Translations under genes and position numbers: made by a program
Part shown: positions 51,318 through 59,797 of the stretch, in pieces
Layout of the letters: the number at the start of each line of letters is the position of its first letter
How positions within the stretch are numbered: the stretch's first letter is position 1
Origin: Mucilaginibacter sp. 14171R-50
GTDB taxonomy: Bacteria > Bacteroidota > Bacteroidia > Sphingobacteriales > Sphingobacteriaceae
DNA length: 64,000 nt
Direction: 5' to 3'
Assembly (NCBI RefSeq): GCF_010093045.1
Contig: NZ_CP048115.1
Span: 868,001 to 932,000, forward strand
The notes under the pieces: generated by a model
The model's input: only the letters and a program-made list of their open reading frames with translations
Told to the model about the DNA's origin: nothing
Databases searched by the model: none

Positions 51318-52544
51318 ATGAGTACAGGGAAATACAGTGGGTTCTCAAATGTTGCCAGGCAGGCAATGATGCAACCCCAGGAGTCGATGCTGGAAGTTAA
51401 AAGTAAAAAAAACAAACTTTATATTGGCATCCCCAAAGAGGTTTCTTTCCAGGAGAACCGTATCGCGCTAACCCCCTTATCGGTAGCCTTGCTTGTAAAT
51501 AACGGGCACGATATACTGCTGGAGAGCAACGCGGGCCAGGCTGCCAATTTTTCTGACAATAACTACAGCGAGCAAGGCGCCCAGATAGTTTACGACACCA
51601 AAAAGGTCTACGAAGCCGATATCATCATTAAAATAGCGCCCCCTACACAGGAAGAAATTGAAATGATGAAACCCGGGCAGCTATTGATTTCGGCGCTCCA
51701 GTTATCAACCTTAAAAGCCGAGTGCCTGCATGCACTCATGAAAAAAAAGATAACCGCCCTTTGTTTTGAGCATCTCCAAGACGAAGGCGGCTCGCTAACA
51801 GTTGTGCGCGCCATGAGCGAAATAGTAGGTGCAACATCTGTGCTTATCGCTGCCGAGTACCTGAGCAATATTTTTGAAGGCAAAGGCTTAATGCTTGGCG
51901 GAATAACCGGGGTACCGCCAACCGAAATTGTGATATTGGGTGCGGGCACCGTTGGCGAGTATGCGGCGCGTACCGCTATATCGCTCGGGGCGCAGGTTAA
52001 AGTGTTCGATCCGTCCATTTACAAACTTAGGCGGCTTCAAAACAACATCGGTACAAGGATTTTTACTTCGGTTGTGCAGCCCATAGTACTCGAAAAAGCC
52101 ATAACTACCTGCGATGTTGCCATTGGTGCCATTCGTGCCGACGATGGCCGCAGCCCGTGTATAGTATCTGAAGAAACCGTTAGCCGCATGAAACCAAACT
52201 CGGTTATTATTGACGTTAGTATTGACCAGGGCGGGTGTTTTGAGACATCCGAAATAACTAACCATACCCACCCGGTTTTTCGCAAATACGATGTGATCCA
52301 TTACTGCGTACCAAATATAGCATCGCGTGTAGCCCGCACCGCAACCTATGCGCTCACCAACATTTTCGCCCCCATTTTACTGGATATTGGCGAACAGGGT
52401 AGCCTTAAAAACGTAATATGGCAAAAAACGGGTATCCGTAACGCGGTATACATATACCAGGGTCACCTCACAAACAAGCATATGGGCGAACGCTTCGCTA
52501 TCCCAAGTAAAGACCTGGAGTTGCTGGTGGTATCAAACCATTAA
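51318..52544 (+). CDS. ald: Alanine dehydrogenase
   Basis: This NAD-dependent enzyme interconverts alanine and pyruvate plus ammonia. The 408 residues have an N-terminal extension of ~30 residues ahead of the usual start (YIGIPKEVSFQENRIALTP). The NAD site is LGAGTVGEYAA, and IDVSIDQGGCFET carries the catalytic Asp region. The length is longer than the ~370 of classic Ald; the extension is usual in this phylum as far as I recall. The stop shares the four bases TTAA with the convergent phosphatase gene. Confidence 0.9.
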   Translation: MSTGKYSGFSNVARQAMMQPQESMLEVKSKKNKLYIGIPKEVSFQENRIALTPLSVALLVNNGHDILLESNAGQAANFSDNNYSEQGAQIVYDTKKVYEADIIIKIAPPTQEEIEMMKPGQLLISALQLSTLKAECLHALMKKKITALCFEHLQDEGGSLTVVRAMSEIVGATSVLIAAEYLSNIFEGKGLMLGGITGVPPTEIVILGAGTVGEYAARTAISLGAQVKVFDPSIYKLRRLQNNIGTRIFTSVVQPIVLEKAITTCDVAIGAIRADDGRSPCIVSEETVSRMKPNSVIIDVSIDQGGCFETSEITNHTHPVFRKYDVIHYCVPNIASRVARTATYALTNIFAPILLDIGEQGSLKNVIWQKTGIRNAVYIYQGHLTNKHMGERFAIPSKDLELLVVSNH

Positions 52545-53155
52545 TAATTAGTAAAAGGCCTTATCGTTTCCGGGTGGTTTATTTCTGGCTGATACTTTTC
52601 AGGTATCTCATTGGTGTGGTGCTTATCTCCGTAATAATCAATAGCCAGCTCAACCTTACCGTTATCTTTCACTGTTACCTTAAATAACATATCGTAATCC
52701 TCTTCGTCAAGCCCGGCGAAGGGCATTTCGGCCCCAAACGCGCTTAGTAACTGCATTACTGTATTAGAATGGCCCACTACCAAAACATTATTTCCTTTAA
52801 AGTTCTTTAAAATTGTTTTGGCAAATTGTTTAATACCGGCCGTATCTGTGTTGTATACTCTCGGTAAAATTTTGGCCTTGTAAGCCAGCGGTTTTGCAGT
52901 AAGGGCTGTACGTTTATACCTGGTAACATATATCGCTTTAATGTTTTCCCGCTTTAATTCTTTGGCAAGCGCAACGGCCCGCTTTTGCCCCGCGGGGCTC
53001 AAACCTGGGTCGGGGTCGTTAACCGTATTGGCAGCTTTTTCGGCATGGCGAACTACCCATATATTGGTTTTTTGGGCTGCAGCGTTAAAGCTCGTCAGCA
53101 GTAAACAAATAAACAATAACTTAAAAAAGTTAGCCTGCCTTACTACAATTTTCAT
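52541..53155 (-). CDS. Exported histidine phosphatase family protein
   Basis: This 204-residue phosphoglycerate-mutase-like enzyme has a signal peptide (~1-27). The active-site RHAE (WVVRHAEKA) gives the phosphorylated His, and a second His lies in VVGHSNT. Mature part about 175 residues. Its substrate is unknown; export argues for an extracytoplasmic phosphate ester. It is convergent with ald, and a TATATTTG -7 box lies ~40 nt upstream on the minus strand. Confidence 0.88.
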   Translation of the reverse strand: MKIVVRQANFFKLLFICLLLTSFNAAAQKTNIWVVRHAEKAANTVNDPDPGLSPAGQKRAVALAKELKRENIKAIYVTRYKRTALTAKPLAYKAKILPRVYNTDTAGIKQFAKTILKNFKGNNVLVVGHSNTVMQLLSAFGAEMPFAGLDEEDYDMLFKVTVKDNGKVELAIDYYGDKHHTNEIPEKYQPEINHPETIRPFTNY

Positions 53156-53214
53156 AATATGTTGTTATTTGTTTTTAACGAGTATCCCTGTAAACAAATA
53201 TACCCGATTTTGAT

Positions 53215-54246
53215 ATGAAATTTTTTAGCAAAGAATATTTTAAACAGTTATGGAAAGTATTGCTGGCTACCTTTAGCGGTTTTTCGGCCGATAATGGTTT
53301 AAAGTTCAGTGCATCGCTGGCATACTATACCGTATTTTCTTTGGCACCTTTACTTTTGTTGATACTATCGCTCGCCGGTATTTTTTTAAAGGACGATAGC
53401 TACAGAAAAGATTTTTACGATCAGATACAGCATTACATAGGCAAGCAGGGAACCCTGCAATTACAAAGCACCATGAACTCGCAGGATATCACGGGTAAAA
53501 GCGGGATAGGTTTGGGAATAAGCATTGCTACTTTGCTGCTTGGTGCCAGCAGTATTTTCATAGAAATACAAGATTCGCTTAACATTATCTGGCGCGTTAA
53601 AGCTAAGCCTAAACGTGGCTGGGTAAAAATGCTTAAAAACAGGTTCCTTTCTTTTTCCTTAATAGTAAGCCTTGGTTTTTTATTGCTCGCCTCTTTGCTG
53701 GTAAATATTATAATAAGTGCTATAAGCGATAAAATAGTAGCATTATTGCCTCATTTATTGGGGAAAAGCCTTGCCGGTATAGTTGGCGAAACATTCTTAT
53801 TTGCGGTTAATTTTGGCATAACCCTTATAGTTATTTCGGTATTATTCGGCATTATATTTAAAGTGCTGCCCGATGTTAAAATAAAGTGGAAGGACGTACG
53901 CTCGGGCGCTATTTTTACCGCTATATTATTTATAATCGGCCAGTATATTATAAGCCTTTATATTCAGTTTACCGCGCAAGGCTCGGTGTATGGCACAGCG
54001 GGTTCTATTATCGTAATTTTGGTGTGGATATATTATACGGCAGCAATTTTATACATAGGCGCCGAATTTACGCAGGTTTATGCCGAAGCGAGGGGCAGCC
54101 ATATTGAGCCTGCCGAATATGCGGTAGTGATACAACAAACCGAGGTAGAAAGAACGACTAAAAAAATGCCGCTGCAAAACCCGCATTTAAAGGATACCCT
54201 TAAATGTGATGATGACGATGATGGCAAAAAACCCGACGGTTGTTAA
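53215..54246 (+). CDS. YihY/BrkB-family membrane protein
   Basis: This inner-membrane protein of 343 residues has about six spans in the YihY/BrkB layout, starting with KFSASLAYYTVFSLAPLLL. GQYIISLYIQF and VLVWIYYTAAILYIGAEF are the conserved C-terminal segments. Family members are often called virulence factor BrkB or were once annotated RNase BN; the transport role is unproven. The C-terminal tail is acidic (DDDDDGKKPDGC), ending in Cys. Confidence 0.88.
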   Translation: MKFFSKEYFKQLWKVLLATFSGFSADNGLKFSASLAYYTVFSLAPLLLLILSLAGIFLKDDSYRKDFYDQIQHYIGKQGTLQLQSTMNSQDITGKSGIGLGISIATLLLGASSIFIEIQDSLNIIWRVKAKPKRGWVKMLKNRFLSFSLIVSLGFLLLASLLVNIIISAISDKIVALLPHLLGKSLAGIVGETFLFAVNFGITLIVISVLFGIIFKVLPDVKIKWKDVRSGAIFTAILFIIGQYIISLYIQFTAQGSVYGTAGSIIVILVWIYYTAAILYIGAEFTQVYAEARGSHIEPAEYAVVIQQTEVERTTKKMPLQNPHLKDTLKCDDDDDGKKPDGC

Positions 54247-54342
54247 CCCCGTTCTAAGTTATTGATGCACTAATGGTACCTTGGTTGAAGCTTTCTGTAT
54301 TTACCAAAAAATAATGTAGATTTAGCTTCCAATTCAAACCAG

Positions 54343-55581
54343 GTGTTAGCCGGTCTATATAAATATCCCAAGTTTAAACATGTATGGCTTACTGTCATAT
54401 TAAGTTGCCTGTTCGTTTCGGCAAATGCGCAATCTTTTACCGTTGATAGTAACCGTAAAAACGTAAATATTCCCTTTAAGCTTATCCGCAATATGATGGT
54501 GATAAAGCTTAGCATAAATAATAAGGGGCCCTTCAACTTCATATTAGATACCGGCGTGGGGTTGATGGTAATTACCGAGCCTAAGCTGGTTGATTCGATA
54601 AACATAACCTCTAAACGCACCATCAAGCTTTCGGGGCTGGGCGAGGGTGATGCCTTTGAAGCCTATGTTACAGCGCCCCTGAACGTAGTGATACCGGGGC
54701 TAACCAGTAACAACGTTTCGGCGGCTATCCTAAAAACCGACTATTTTAATTTGTCGAGCTATATCGGGCTGCCGGTACACGGCTTATTGGGTTACGAGTT
54801 TTTTAACTCGCTGGGGGTTAAGATAAATTTCACCGACAGCACAATGACCGTTTGCCGGCCTAAAGACCTTAAACCATTTAAAAAAAGCCAGAAGATACCA
54901 ATAACGGTTGAGGATAAAAAGCCGTACATGGAAACTATGTTAACTTTTCCGGACGGCAGTAAAGCGACGAATAAATTTATCATCGACCTGGGGGCCGGCC
55001 ATCCCTTATCGCTCGAAAATATGCTGCAAAAACACGGGCTGCCTAAAAAATCTATCCCGGCCAATTTGGGTGTTGCACTAAACGGTCCTATAACAGGGTA
55101 TTTAAGCCGGGTAAAGGAAGTGATGATCGCTAACTATAAGATCAAAGACGTTATTACCTCTTTCCCTGATAAAGACTATATACAAAGAAAATTCAGTGTT
55201 CCGCGCGATGGCAATATAGGTATCGGTATACTCAAAAAATTCAACCTCACGTTCGATTATACTAACAACCTGCTGTATGTTAAGAAAAATGAGAAGTATA
55301 ACGATCCTTTTGAGCACGATATGAGCGGAATTGAATATTATATGGCCGGCGATAACTTTTCGCATCTGATCATCAGCAGGGTAGCGCCCGGCTCACCCGC
55401 CGACGAGATAGGTTTAATAAAAGACGATGAAATAACCTCGATCAATTTCAAGCCCATTTCAAAAATGACTTCTGAAGAGATCGATGCCTTTTTTAAAAAA
55501 ACCGAGCGCAGCCTGCTGCTCGAAGTATATCATGACAAAAAGTATGATAAAGTAATTATTACCTTAAAACACCGCATTTAA
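54343..55581 (+). CDS. Exported aspartyl-protease-like protein with PDZ domain
   Basis: This 412-residue protein has an N-terminal signal (~12-30), two retropepsin-like halves, the first with FILDTGVG (DTG) and the second with FIIDLGAG (a DLG variant), and a C-terminal PDZ domain (~325-405; APGSPADEIGLIKDDE). The start is GTG at 54343; no ATG is available close by and upstream there is a stop. Whether the second half is catalytic is doubtful because of the DLG. The pair resembles the fold of eukaryotic pepsins in one chain. Confidence 0.83.
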   Translation: MLAGLYKYPKFKHVWLTVILSCLFVSANAQSFTVDSNRKNVNIPFKLIRNMMVIKLSINNKGPFNFILDTGVGLMVITEPKLVDSINITSKRTIKLSGLGEGDAFEAYVTAPLNVVIPGLTSNNVSAAILKTDYFNLSSYIGLPVHGLLGYEFFNSLGVKINFTDSTMTVCRPKDLKPFKKSQKIPITVEDKKPYMETMLTFPDGSKATNKFIIDLGAGHPLSLENMLQKHGLPKKSIPANLGVALNGPITGYLSRVKEVMIANYKIKDVITSFPDKDYIQRKFSVPRDGNIGIGILKKFNLTFDYTNNLLYVKKNEKYNDPFEHDMSGIEYYMAGDNFSHLIISRVAPGSPADEIGLIKDDEITSINFKPISKMTSEEIDAFFKKTERSLLLEVYHDKKYDKVIITLKHRI

Positions 55582-55665
55582 CTCTTTTTCGTAACTAACT
55601 TGTTGCGTTTGTATTCTCAGATATATATTCCATATTTTTAGCCGACTAATTATTTTAAACAGCAA

Positions 55666-58278
55666 ATGAATAGAAATTTACGGGTAAATACTTACCTAAG
55701 CGTGGCCGCATTAACTATTGCAGCCTTTGCAAGCTCGTGCGCCACTAAAAAACAAGCAGACCGCACCGTTACTTTAAAAACAAGTACTACGCCCGGTGGG
55801 TCAACCGCTACAGCCACAATTGGCGCCGGTAAAAAAGAAGGCATAAAAAAATTTAGCGACCTGGTTGGGAAAACCAAAGCTGATACCGGCCTTTTTAATA
55901 CCTATAAGGTTGATGGCAAGTACTACTTTGAAATACCCGATAGCCTGATAAACCGCGAAATGCTGGTGGTTACCCGTTTTGTAAAAACACCGGCAGGCCT
56001 GAAATCATTTGGGCAGCAGTATGGCGGCGAAGAAATTAACAACCAGGTATGGAAATGGGACCGCCATGATAAGCAGGTATTTATTAGGGTGCCAAGCTAC
56101 TCGGTGAGGGCCGATAGCACAAGCGACATGTACCAGTCAGTCAGGAACTCAAACCTTGATGCGGTATTGGCTTCTTTCGATATTAAAGCTTTTAATAAGG
56201 ATACCACCGGCGTTTTGATTGACGTTACCGACTTGTACAACGGCGATGTTGCAGCTATTGGCTTGCCCGACAATATCAAGAAGATGTATAAGATAAGCGC
56301 GCTCGACAATAGCCGTTCTTATATAGATACGGTTAAAAGTTTCCCGATAAACATCGAGGCACGCACACTAAAAACTTATCGTGCGGCTGAGTCGCCAACT
56401 GATAACAGTAATGGTGCGGTAACTTTTGAGCTAAATACATCTATGCTGCTATTGCCAAAAACGCCAATGAAAGCACGTTTGAACGACGACCGCGTAGGAT
56501 TTTTTGGCCAGCGCCAAACAGATTATGGCACAGATGCACAAAAAGCCGAGGCTACCGCGTATATCCACCGGTGGAAATTGGAGCCTAAAGATGAAGCTGC
56601 TTATGCCCGTGGAGAGCTGGTTGAACCCAAAAAACAAATTGTTTATTATATAGACCCTGCTACACCCAAAAAATGGGTTCCTTATCTTATTGCCGGCATT
56701 AACGACTGGAACAAAGCTTTTGAAGCTGCCGGCTTTAAGAACGCAATTGCGGGCAAAGAGGCCCCAACCGCGAAGCAAGATCCGGAGTTTAGCACTGAAG
56801 ATGCCCGCTATAGCGTGTTAAGATACTTTGCATCGGATGTACAGAACGCCTACGGCCCCCATATATCTGATCCGCGCAGCGGCGAGATACTGGAAAGCCA
56901 TGTTGGCTGGTACCATAATGTAATGAGCTTGCTGCGTAATTGGTTTTTTATTCAAACAGCAGCGGTTAACCCCAACGTACGTATGGCTAAATTTACCGAT
57001 GCGCAAATGGGCGAGCTTATCCGTTTTGTATCATCGCACGAAATTGGCCACACACTGGGGCTGCCGCACAACTTTGGCTCAAGCTATGCTTACCCGGTTG
57101 ATTCGTTGCGATCAAAATCCTTTACCGATAAACATGGCACCGCCCCTTCGATAATGGACTACGCCCGCTTTAATTACATTGCACAGCCGGGCGATGGTGT
57201 AACACACCTTTATCCTCAAATTGGCGAATACGATCTGTGGGCGGTTAAATGGGGATATACTTATTTCCCGGGCAACAAAACATCAAAACAGGAAAAAGAG
57301 ACTTTGGATATTTGGACAAAAGAAAAGGCCGGCAACCCCCTTTACTACTACGGAAGGCAAGGTACTTCTATTGATCCACGATTACAGAACGAGGATTTGG
57401 GCGACAACGCCATGAAGGCCAGCACTTATGGTATTGCTAACCTTAAACGTATACTGCCTAATATCGAAAAATGGACCTATCAGAAAGGCGAGGACTACGA
57501 TGATGTGCAAACATTATATAACGAAGTTATCGGTCAGTTTAACCGTTACATAGGCCATGTTACCATGAACATTGGCGGCATGAACGAAAATTTCAAAACA
57601 TATGATGAAAAGGGCCCTGTTTATGGTTTTGTAAACAAGACCCTTCAGCGTGATGCCATAGCGTTTTTAAATCAGCAGGTATTTACCACACCACGCTGGT
57701 TGATCAATAACGCCGAGTTAAGCAAGTTTGATAACGGTGTTGTGATTAGCCGCATTAAAACCCTGCAGGTAAACGCAGTTGCCAATGTATTGAACGCATC
57801 GCGCCTGGCCCGCATGTTCGATAACCAATCAAAAAATGGCGCTGCTGCTTATACGGTTGCCGATATGTTAAATGACCTGCGCTCAGGCATATTTACAAAA
57901 GGAAACCCCGACGAGTTTAAACGCAATTTGCAAAGAGGGTACATAGATAACCTGAAAAATTTATTGAATGAAGATGCCAGCAGGAGTTTCCCGGGCGCTA
58001 CCGCAGCACAACTGGCTGGTATGGGCTTAACACCTATCAACATTGCCTTATCTGATATAAGGCCTATGGTGCGTGCCGAGTTAGCCAAAATAAGCACAAG
58101 CCTGCCAAAAGGCGGCGACGCTTTAACGGCAGCCCACTTTACCGATCTGCGCCTGCGCATTAAAGAAGCGCTATACCCAACCCGCCCCGTGGTGAATATT
58201 GCAGGAGCAGGAGCACCGGGCCGTTTAACTGACGATGCCCAGCAAGCAGATAACGACTGCTTCCCGCAAACAAAATAA
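55666..58278 (+). CDS. Metzincin-type zinc metalloprotease lipoprotein
   Basis: This 870-residue protein has lipobox ASSC (Cys25), DUF5118 and DUF5117-like regions (~45-390), and a zinc site HEIGHTLGLPH at 458-468 that fits HExxHxxGxxH of metzincins. A methionine turn is likely in PSIMDYARF. The C-terminal third is helical. It is a lipoprotein exposed in the envelope; the substrates of the family are unknown. A strong bidirectional terminator follows. Confidence 0.9.
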   Translation: MNRNLRVNTYLSVAALTIAAFASSCATKKQADRTVTLKTSTTPGGSTATATIGAGKKEGIKKFSDLVGKTKADTGLFNTYKVDGKYYFEIPDSLINREMLVVTRFVKTPAGLKSFGQQYGGEEINNQVWKWDRHDKQVFIRVPSYSVRADSTSDMYQSVRNSNLDAVLASFDIKAFNKDTTGVLIDVTDLYNGDVAAIGLPDNIKKMYKISALDNSRSYIDTVKSFPINIEARTLKTYRAAESPTDNSNGAVTFELNTSMLLLPKTPMKARLNDDRVGFFGQRQTDYGTDAQKAEATAYIHRWKLEPKDEAAYARGELVEPKKQIVYYIDPATPKKWVPYLIAGINDWNKAFEAAGFKNAIAGKEAPTAKQDPEFSTEDARYSVLRYFASDVQNAYGPHISDPRSGEILESHVGWYHNVMSLLRNWFFIQTAAVNPNVRMAKFTDAQMGELIRFVSSHEIGHTLGLPHNFGSSYAYPVDSLRSKSFTDKHGTAPSIMDYARFNYIAQPGDGVTHLYPQIGEYDLWAVKWGYTYFPGNKTSKQEKETLDIWTKEKAGNPLYYYGRQGTSIDPRLQNEDLGDNAMKASTYGIANLKRILPNIEKWTYQKGEDYDDVQTLYNEVIGQFNRYIGHVTMNIGGMNENFKTYDEKGPVYGFVNKTLQRDAIAFLNQQVFTTPRWLINNAELSKFDNGVVISRIKTLQVNAVANVLNASRLARMFDNQSKNGAAAYTVADMLNDLRSGIFTKGNPDEFKRNLQRGYIDNLKNLLNEDASRSFPGATAAQLAGMGLTPINIALSDIRPMVRAELAKISTSLPKGGDALTAAHFTDLRLRIKEALYPTRPVVNIAGAGAPGRLTDDAQQADNDCFPQTK

Positions 58279-58296
58279 TCAGGTATAGATACCATA

Positions 58297-58329
58297 AAAA
58301 ATGCCCCTGTAATTTGCAGGGGCATTTTT
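58297..58329. terminator. Bidirectional terminator
   Basis: An A-tract plus ATGCCCCTG (58297-58309) pairs with CAGGGGCAT plus T-tract (58317-58329) around a 7-nt loop. It serves the metalloprotease gene and the convergent small gene at 58358. Confidence 0.9.
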
Positions 58330-58357
58330 ATTTATAAATCTTGCAGTGGTCGCGGTT

Positions 58358-58630
58358 CTATTTTAGCTGGCTGATATTATCAAAAAAAGCTGTTTGCAGG
58401 TCAAGCAATGTTTTAACACTTACCTTTTCACCATAGGTATCAAAACAAAGGAACTTCGCTCTGGCGGTATCGTTGTCCTTCCATTTCTCAAAAAAATTAA
58501 AAGTTTCAAAAAAATAATGGTTGGTGGTTACTTTGCTCTTACCACTCGTTTGCGATGCATTAAGCCTAAAGCCAATAGCATCCGCCCATTTATGCACCTT
58601 GGCATGCAGAGACCCTCTTAAGTTATCCAT
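58358..58630 (-). CDS. Small protein, unknown function
   Basis: This 90-residue soluble protein is rich in Lys, Phe and Asn (NHYFFETFNFFEKW). No family is recognised. It has a good terminator 29 nt after its stop, which favours a real gene over the plus-strand ORF that overlaps it. Its neighbours are in opposite directions, so it is a single-gene unit. Confidence 0.55.
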   Translation of the reverse strand: MDNLRGSLHAKVHKWADAIGFRLNASQTSGKSKVTTNHYFFETFNFFEKWKDNDTARAKFLCFDTYGEKVSVKTLLDLQTAFFDNISQLK

Positions 58631-58725
58631 AGGTTAAATGTTTTTAACGTTTAACGAAAAAATCGTGCCGCAAGTTATACCCTTGGATAAATAATTTTTA
58701 ACAATGGTGGATAGCTTTTGTTAAT

Positions 58726-58738
58726 ATCTGTAACAGAT
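58726..58738. promoter_or_regulatory. CTGTAACAG dyad upstream of the collagen-like gene
   Basis: ATCTGTAACAGAT is a perfect 13-bp palindrome around one base, ~97 nt before ATG 58835. The 9-base core recurs at 59768-59776 before the next gene, a large outer-membrane protein. A shared regulator site is possible. Confidence 0.45.
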
Positions 58739-58834
58739 TATTTTATTCCCCATAGAAATTTTTTTCCACAGAAATTAAAATATGAAACCAAATGTTAATA
58801 ACCCCGTACAAGAGCCTAACACTCACAAATAGAT

Positions 58835-59578
58835 ATGGAAAAAAACAGACTTTTATTAGCCACAATAGCGCTTTGCTTTTTAACATTAGGCGCATGTAAA
58901 AAATCCACCACACCCGGGCCGCAAGGCCCCAAAGGCGAAACCGGGGCAAAGGGTGCTACAGGGCCTAAAGGCGCGCAAGGCCCGCAGGGCCCAACTGGTG
59001 CAACCGGCGCTACTGGCGCTACCGGTGCAACTGGCGCAACAGGGGCTACCGGACCTGCCGGGCCACAAGGGCCTCAGGGCCCGGCAGGCGCTACCGGAGC
59101 AACAGGGCCTGCCGGAGCTACCGGTGCAACAGGGCCGGCTGGGCCGCGCGGTCCGCAGGGGCCGGCTGGCCCGGCAGGTGCAAATGGTGCGCCCGGCCAG
59201 GACGGTGCGGATGGAAACGCCAATGTGCAAAGCTTTTTACTGGTAAATAAGGGCGTTACGTTAACCGGCTTAACACGGCTTAACATACCGGCGATAACCC
59301 AGGAAGTTGTTGACCAGGGCCTGGTATTGGTTTACTTTAGGGTAACCGGCGCTACCACCGGATATTATGCATTGCCGTACAGCGAAGCCGATCGCACCAT
59401 CAGCGTATCAAATTATGGCGTGGGCTACGTGGATATTAAAGCAAACTTTACAGCTACCGGTTTAGATTTCAGGGTGGTTGTAATTCCAGGCACCTCGCTT
59501 AGCACATTATCAGTCACCCATCCGGGCTTAAACGTCCGCAACTTTAATCAGGTGGCGTCCGCTTTAAGGTTAAACTAA
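58835..59578 (+). CDS. Collagen-like lipoprotein
   Basis: This 247-residue surface protein has lipobox LGAC (Cys21) and an uninterrupted collagen-like tract: Gly at every third position from 28 to 127, that is 34 G-X-Y triplets, mostly GAT, GPA and GPQ. A C-terminal domain of ~118 residues follows, beta-rich and of unknown family. The tract should form a triple helix, so the protein is expected to be a lipid-anchored homotrimeric stalk with a globular head. Proline at X and Thr at Y suggest non-hydroxylated bacterial collagen. Own terminator. Confidence 0.92.
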   Translation: MEKNRLLLATIALCFLTLGACKKSTTPGPQGPKGETGAKGATGPKGAQGPQGPTGATGATGATGATGATGATGPAGPQGPQGPAGATGATGPAGATGATGPAGPRGPQGPAGPAGANGAPGQDGADGNANVQSFLLVNKGVTLTGLTRLNIPAITQEVVDQGLVLVYFRVTGATTGYYALPYSEADRTISVSNYGVGYVDIKANFTATGLDFRVVVIPGTSLSTLSVTHPGLNVRNFNQVASALRLN

Positions 59579-59624
59579 GGCTATTGTACATTAATACGTA
59601 CAGTGTACACGTAAAAATTTGTAT

Positions 59625-59653
59625 AAAGCCCTGCAATTGCGGGGCTTTTTTTG
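59625..59653 (+). terminator. Rho-independent terminator of the collagen-like gene
   Basis: AAAGCCCTGCAA (59625-59636) pairs with TTGCGGGGCTTT (59637-59648), with one T-G pair and no free loop bases beyond the centre, then TTTT. It lies 47 nt after the stop. Confidence 0.85.
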
Positions 59654-59659
59654 TTATAG

Positions 59660-59706
59660 TGTAACAATCCTATGGTTTAGATATTAAAATATGTAACAAT
59701 GCTATG
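59660..59706 (+). promoter_or_regulatory. Direct repeats upstream of the large barrel protein gene
   Basis: TGTAACAATCCTATG (59660-59674) and TGTAACAATGCTATG (59692-59706) match at 14 of 15 bases with 32 nt between starts, close to three helical turns. A third TGTAACA lies at 59769-59775. They may be tandem regulator sites. Confidence 0.5.
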
Positions 59707-59797
59707 ATTATTAAATATATGAAATTAATTAAGTGAACATTTGCACAATAAATGTGTCTATAGGGAACTGTAACAGCCCTTTATGTTATTAAAAATT

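Noticed and set aside
58886..59286. Antisense ORFs within the collagen-like gene, and a CRISPR-like look of the short repeats
   Set aside because: The periodicity is 9 nt, from G-X-Y codons in frame, without spacers or a constant repeat; the antisense frames mirror it.
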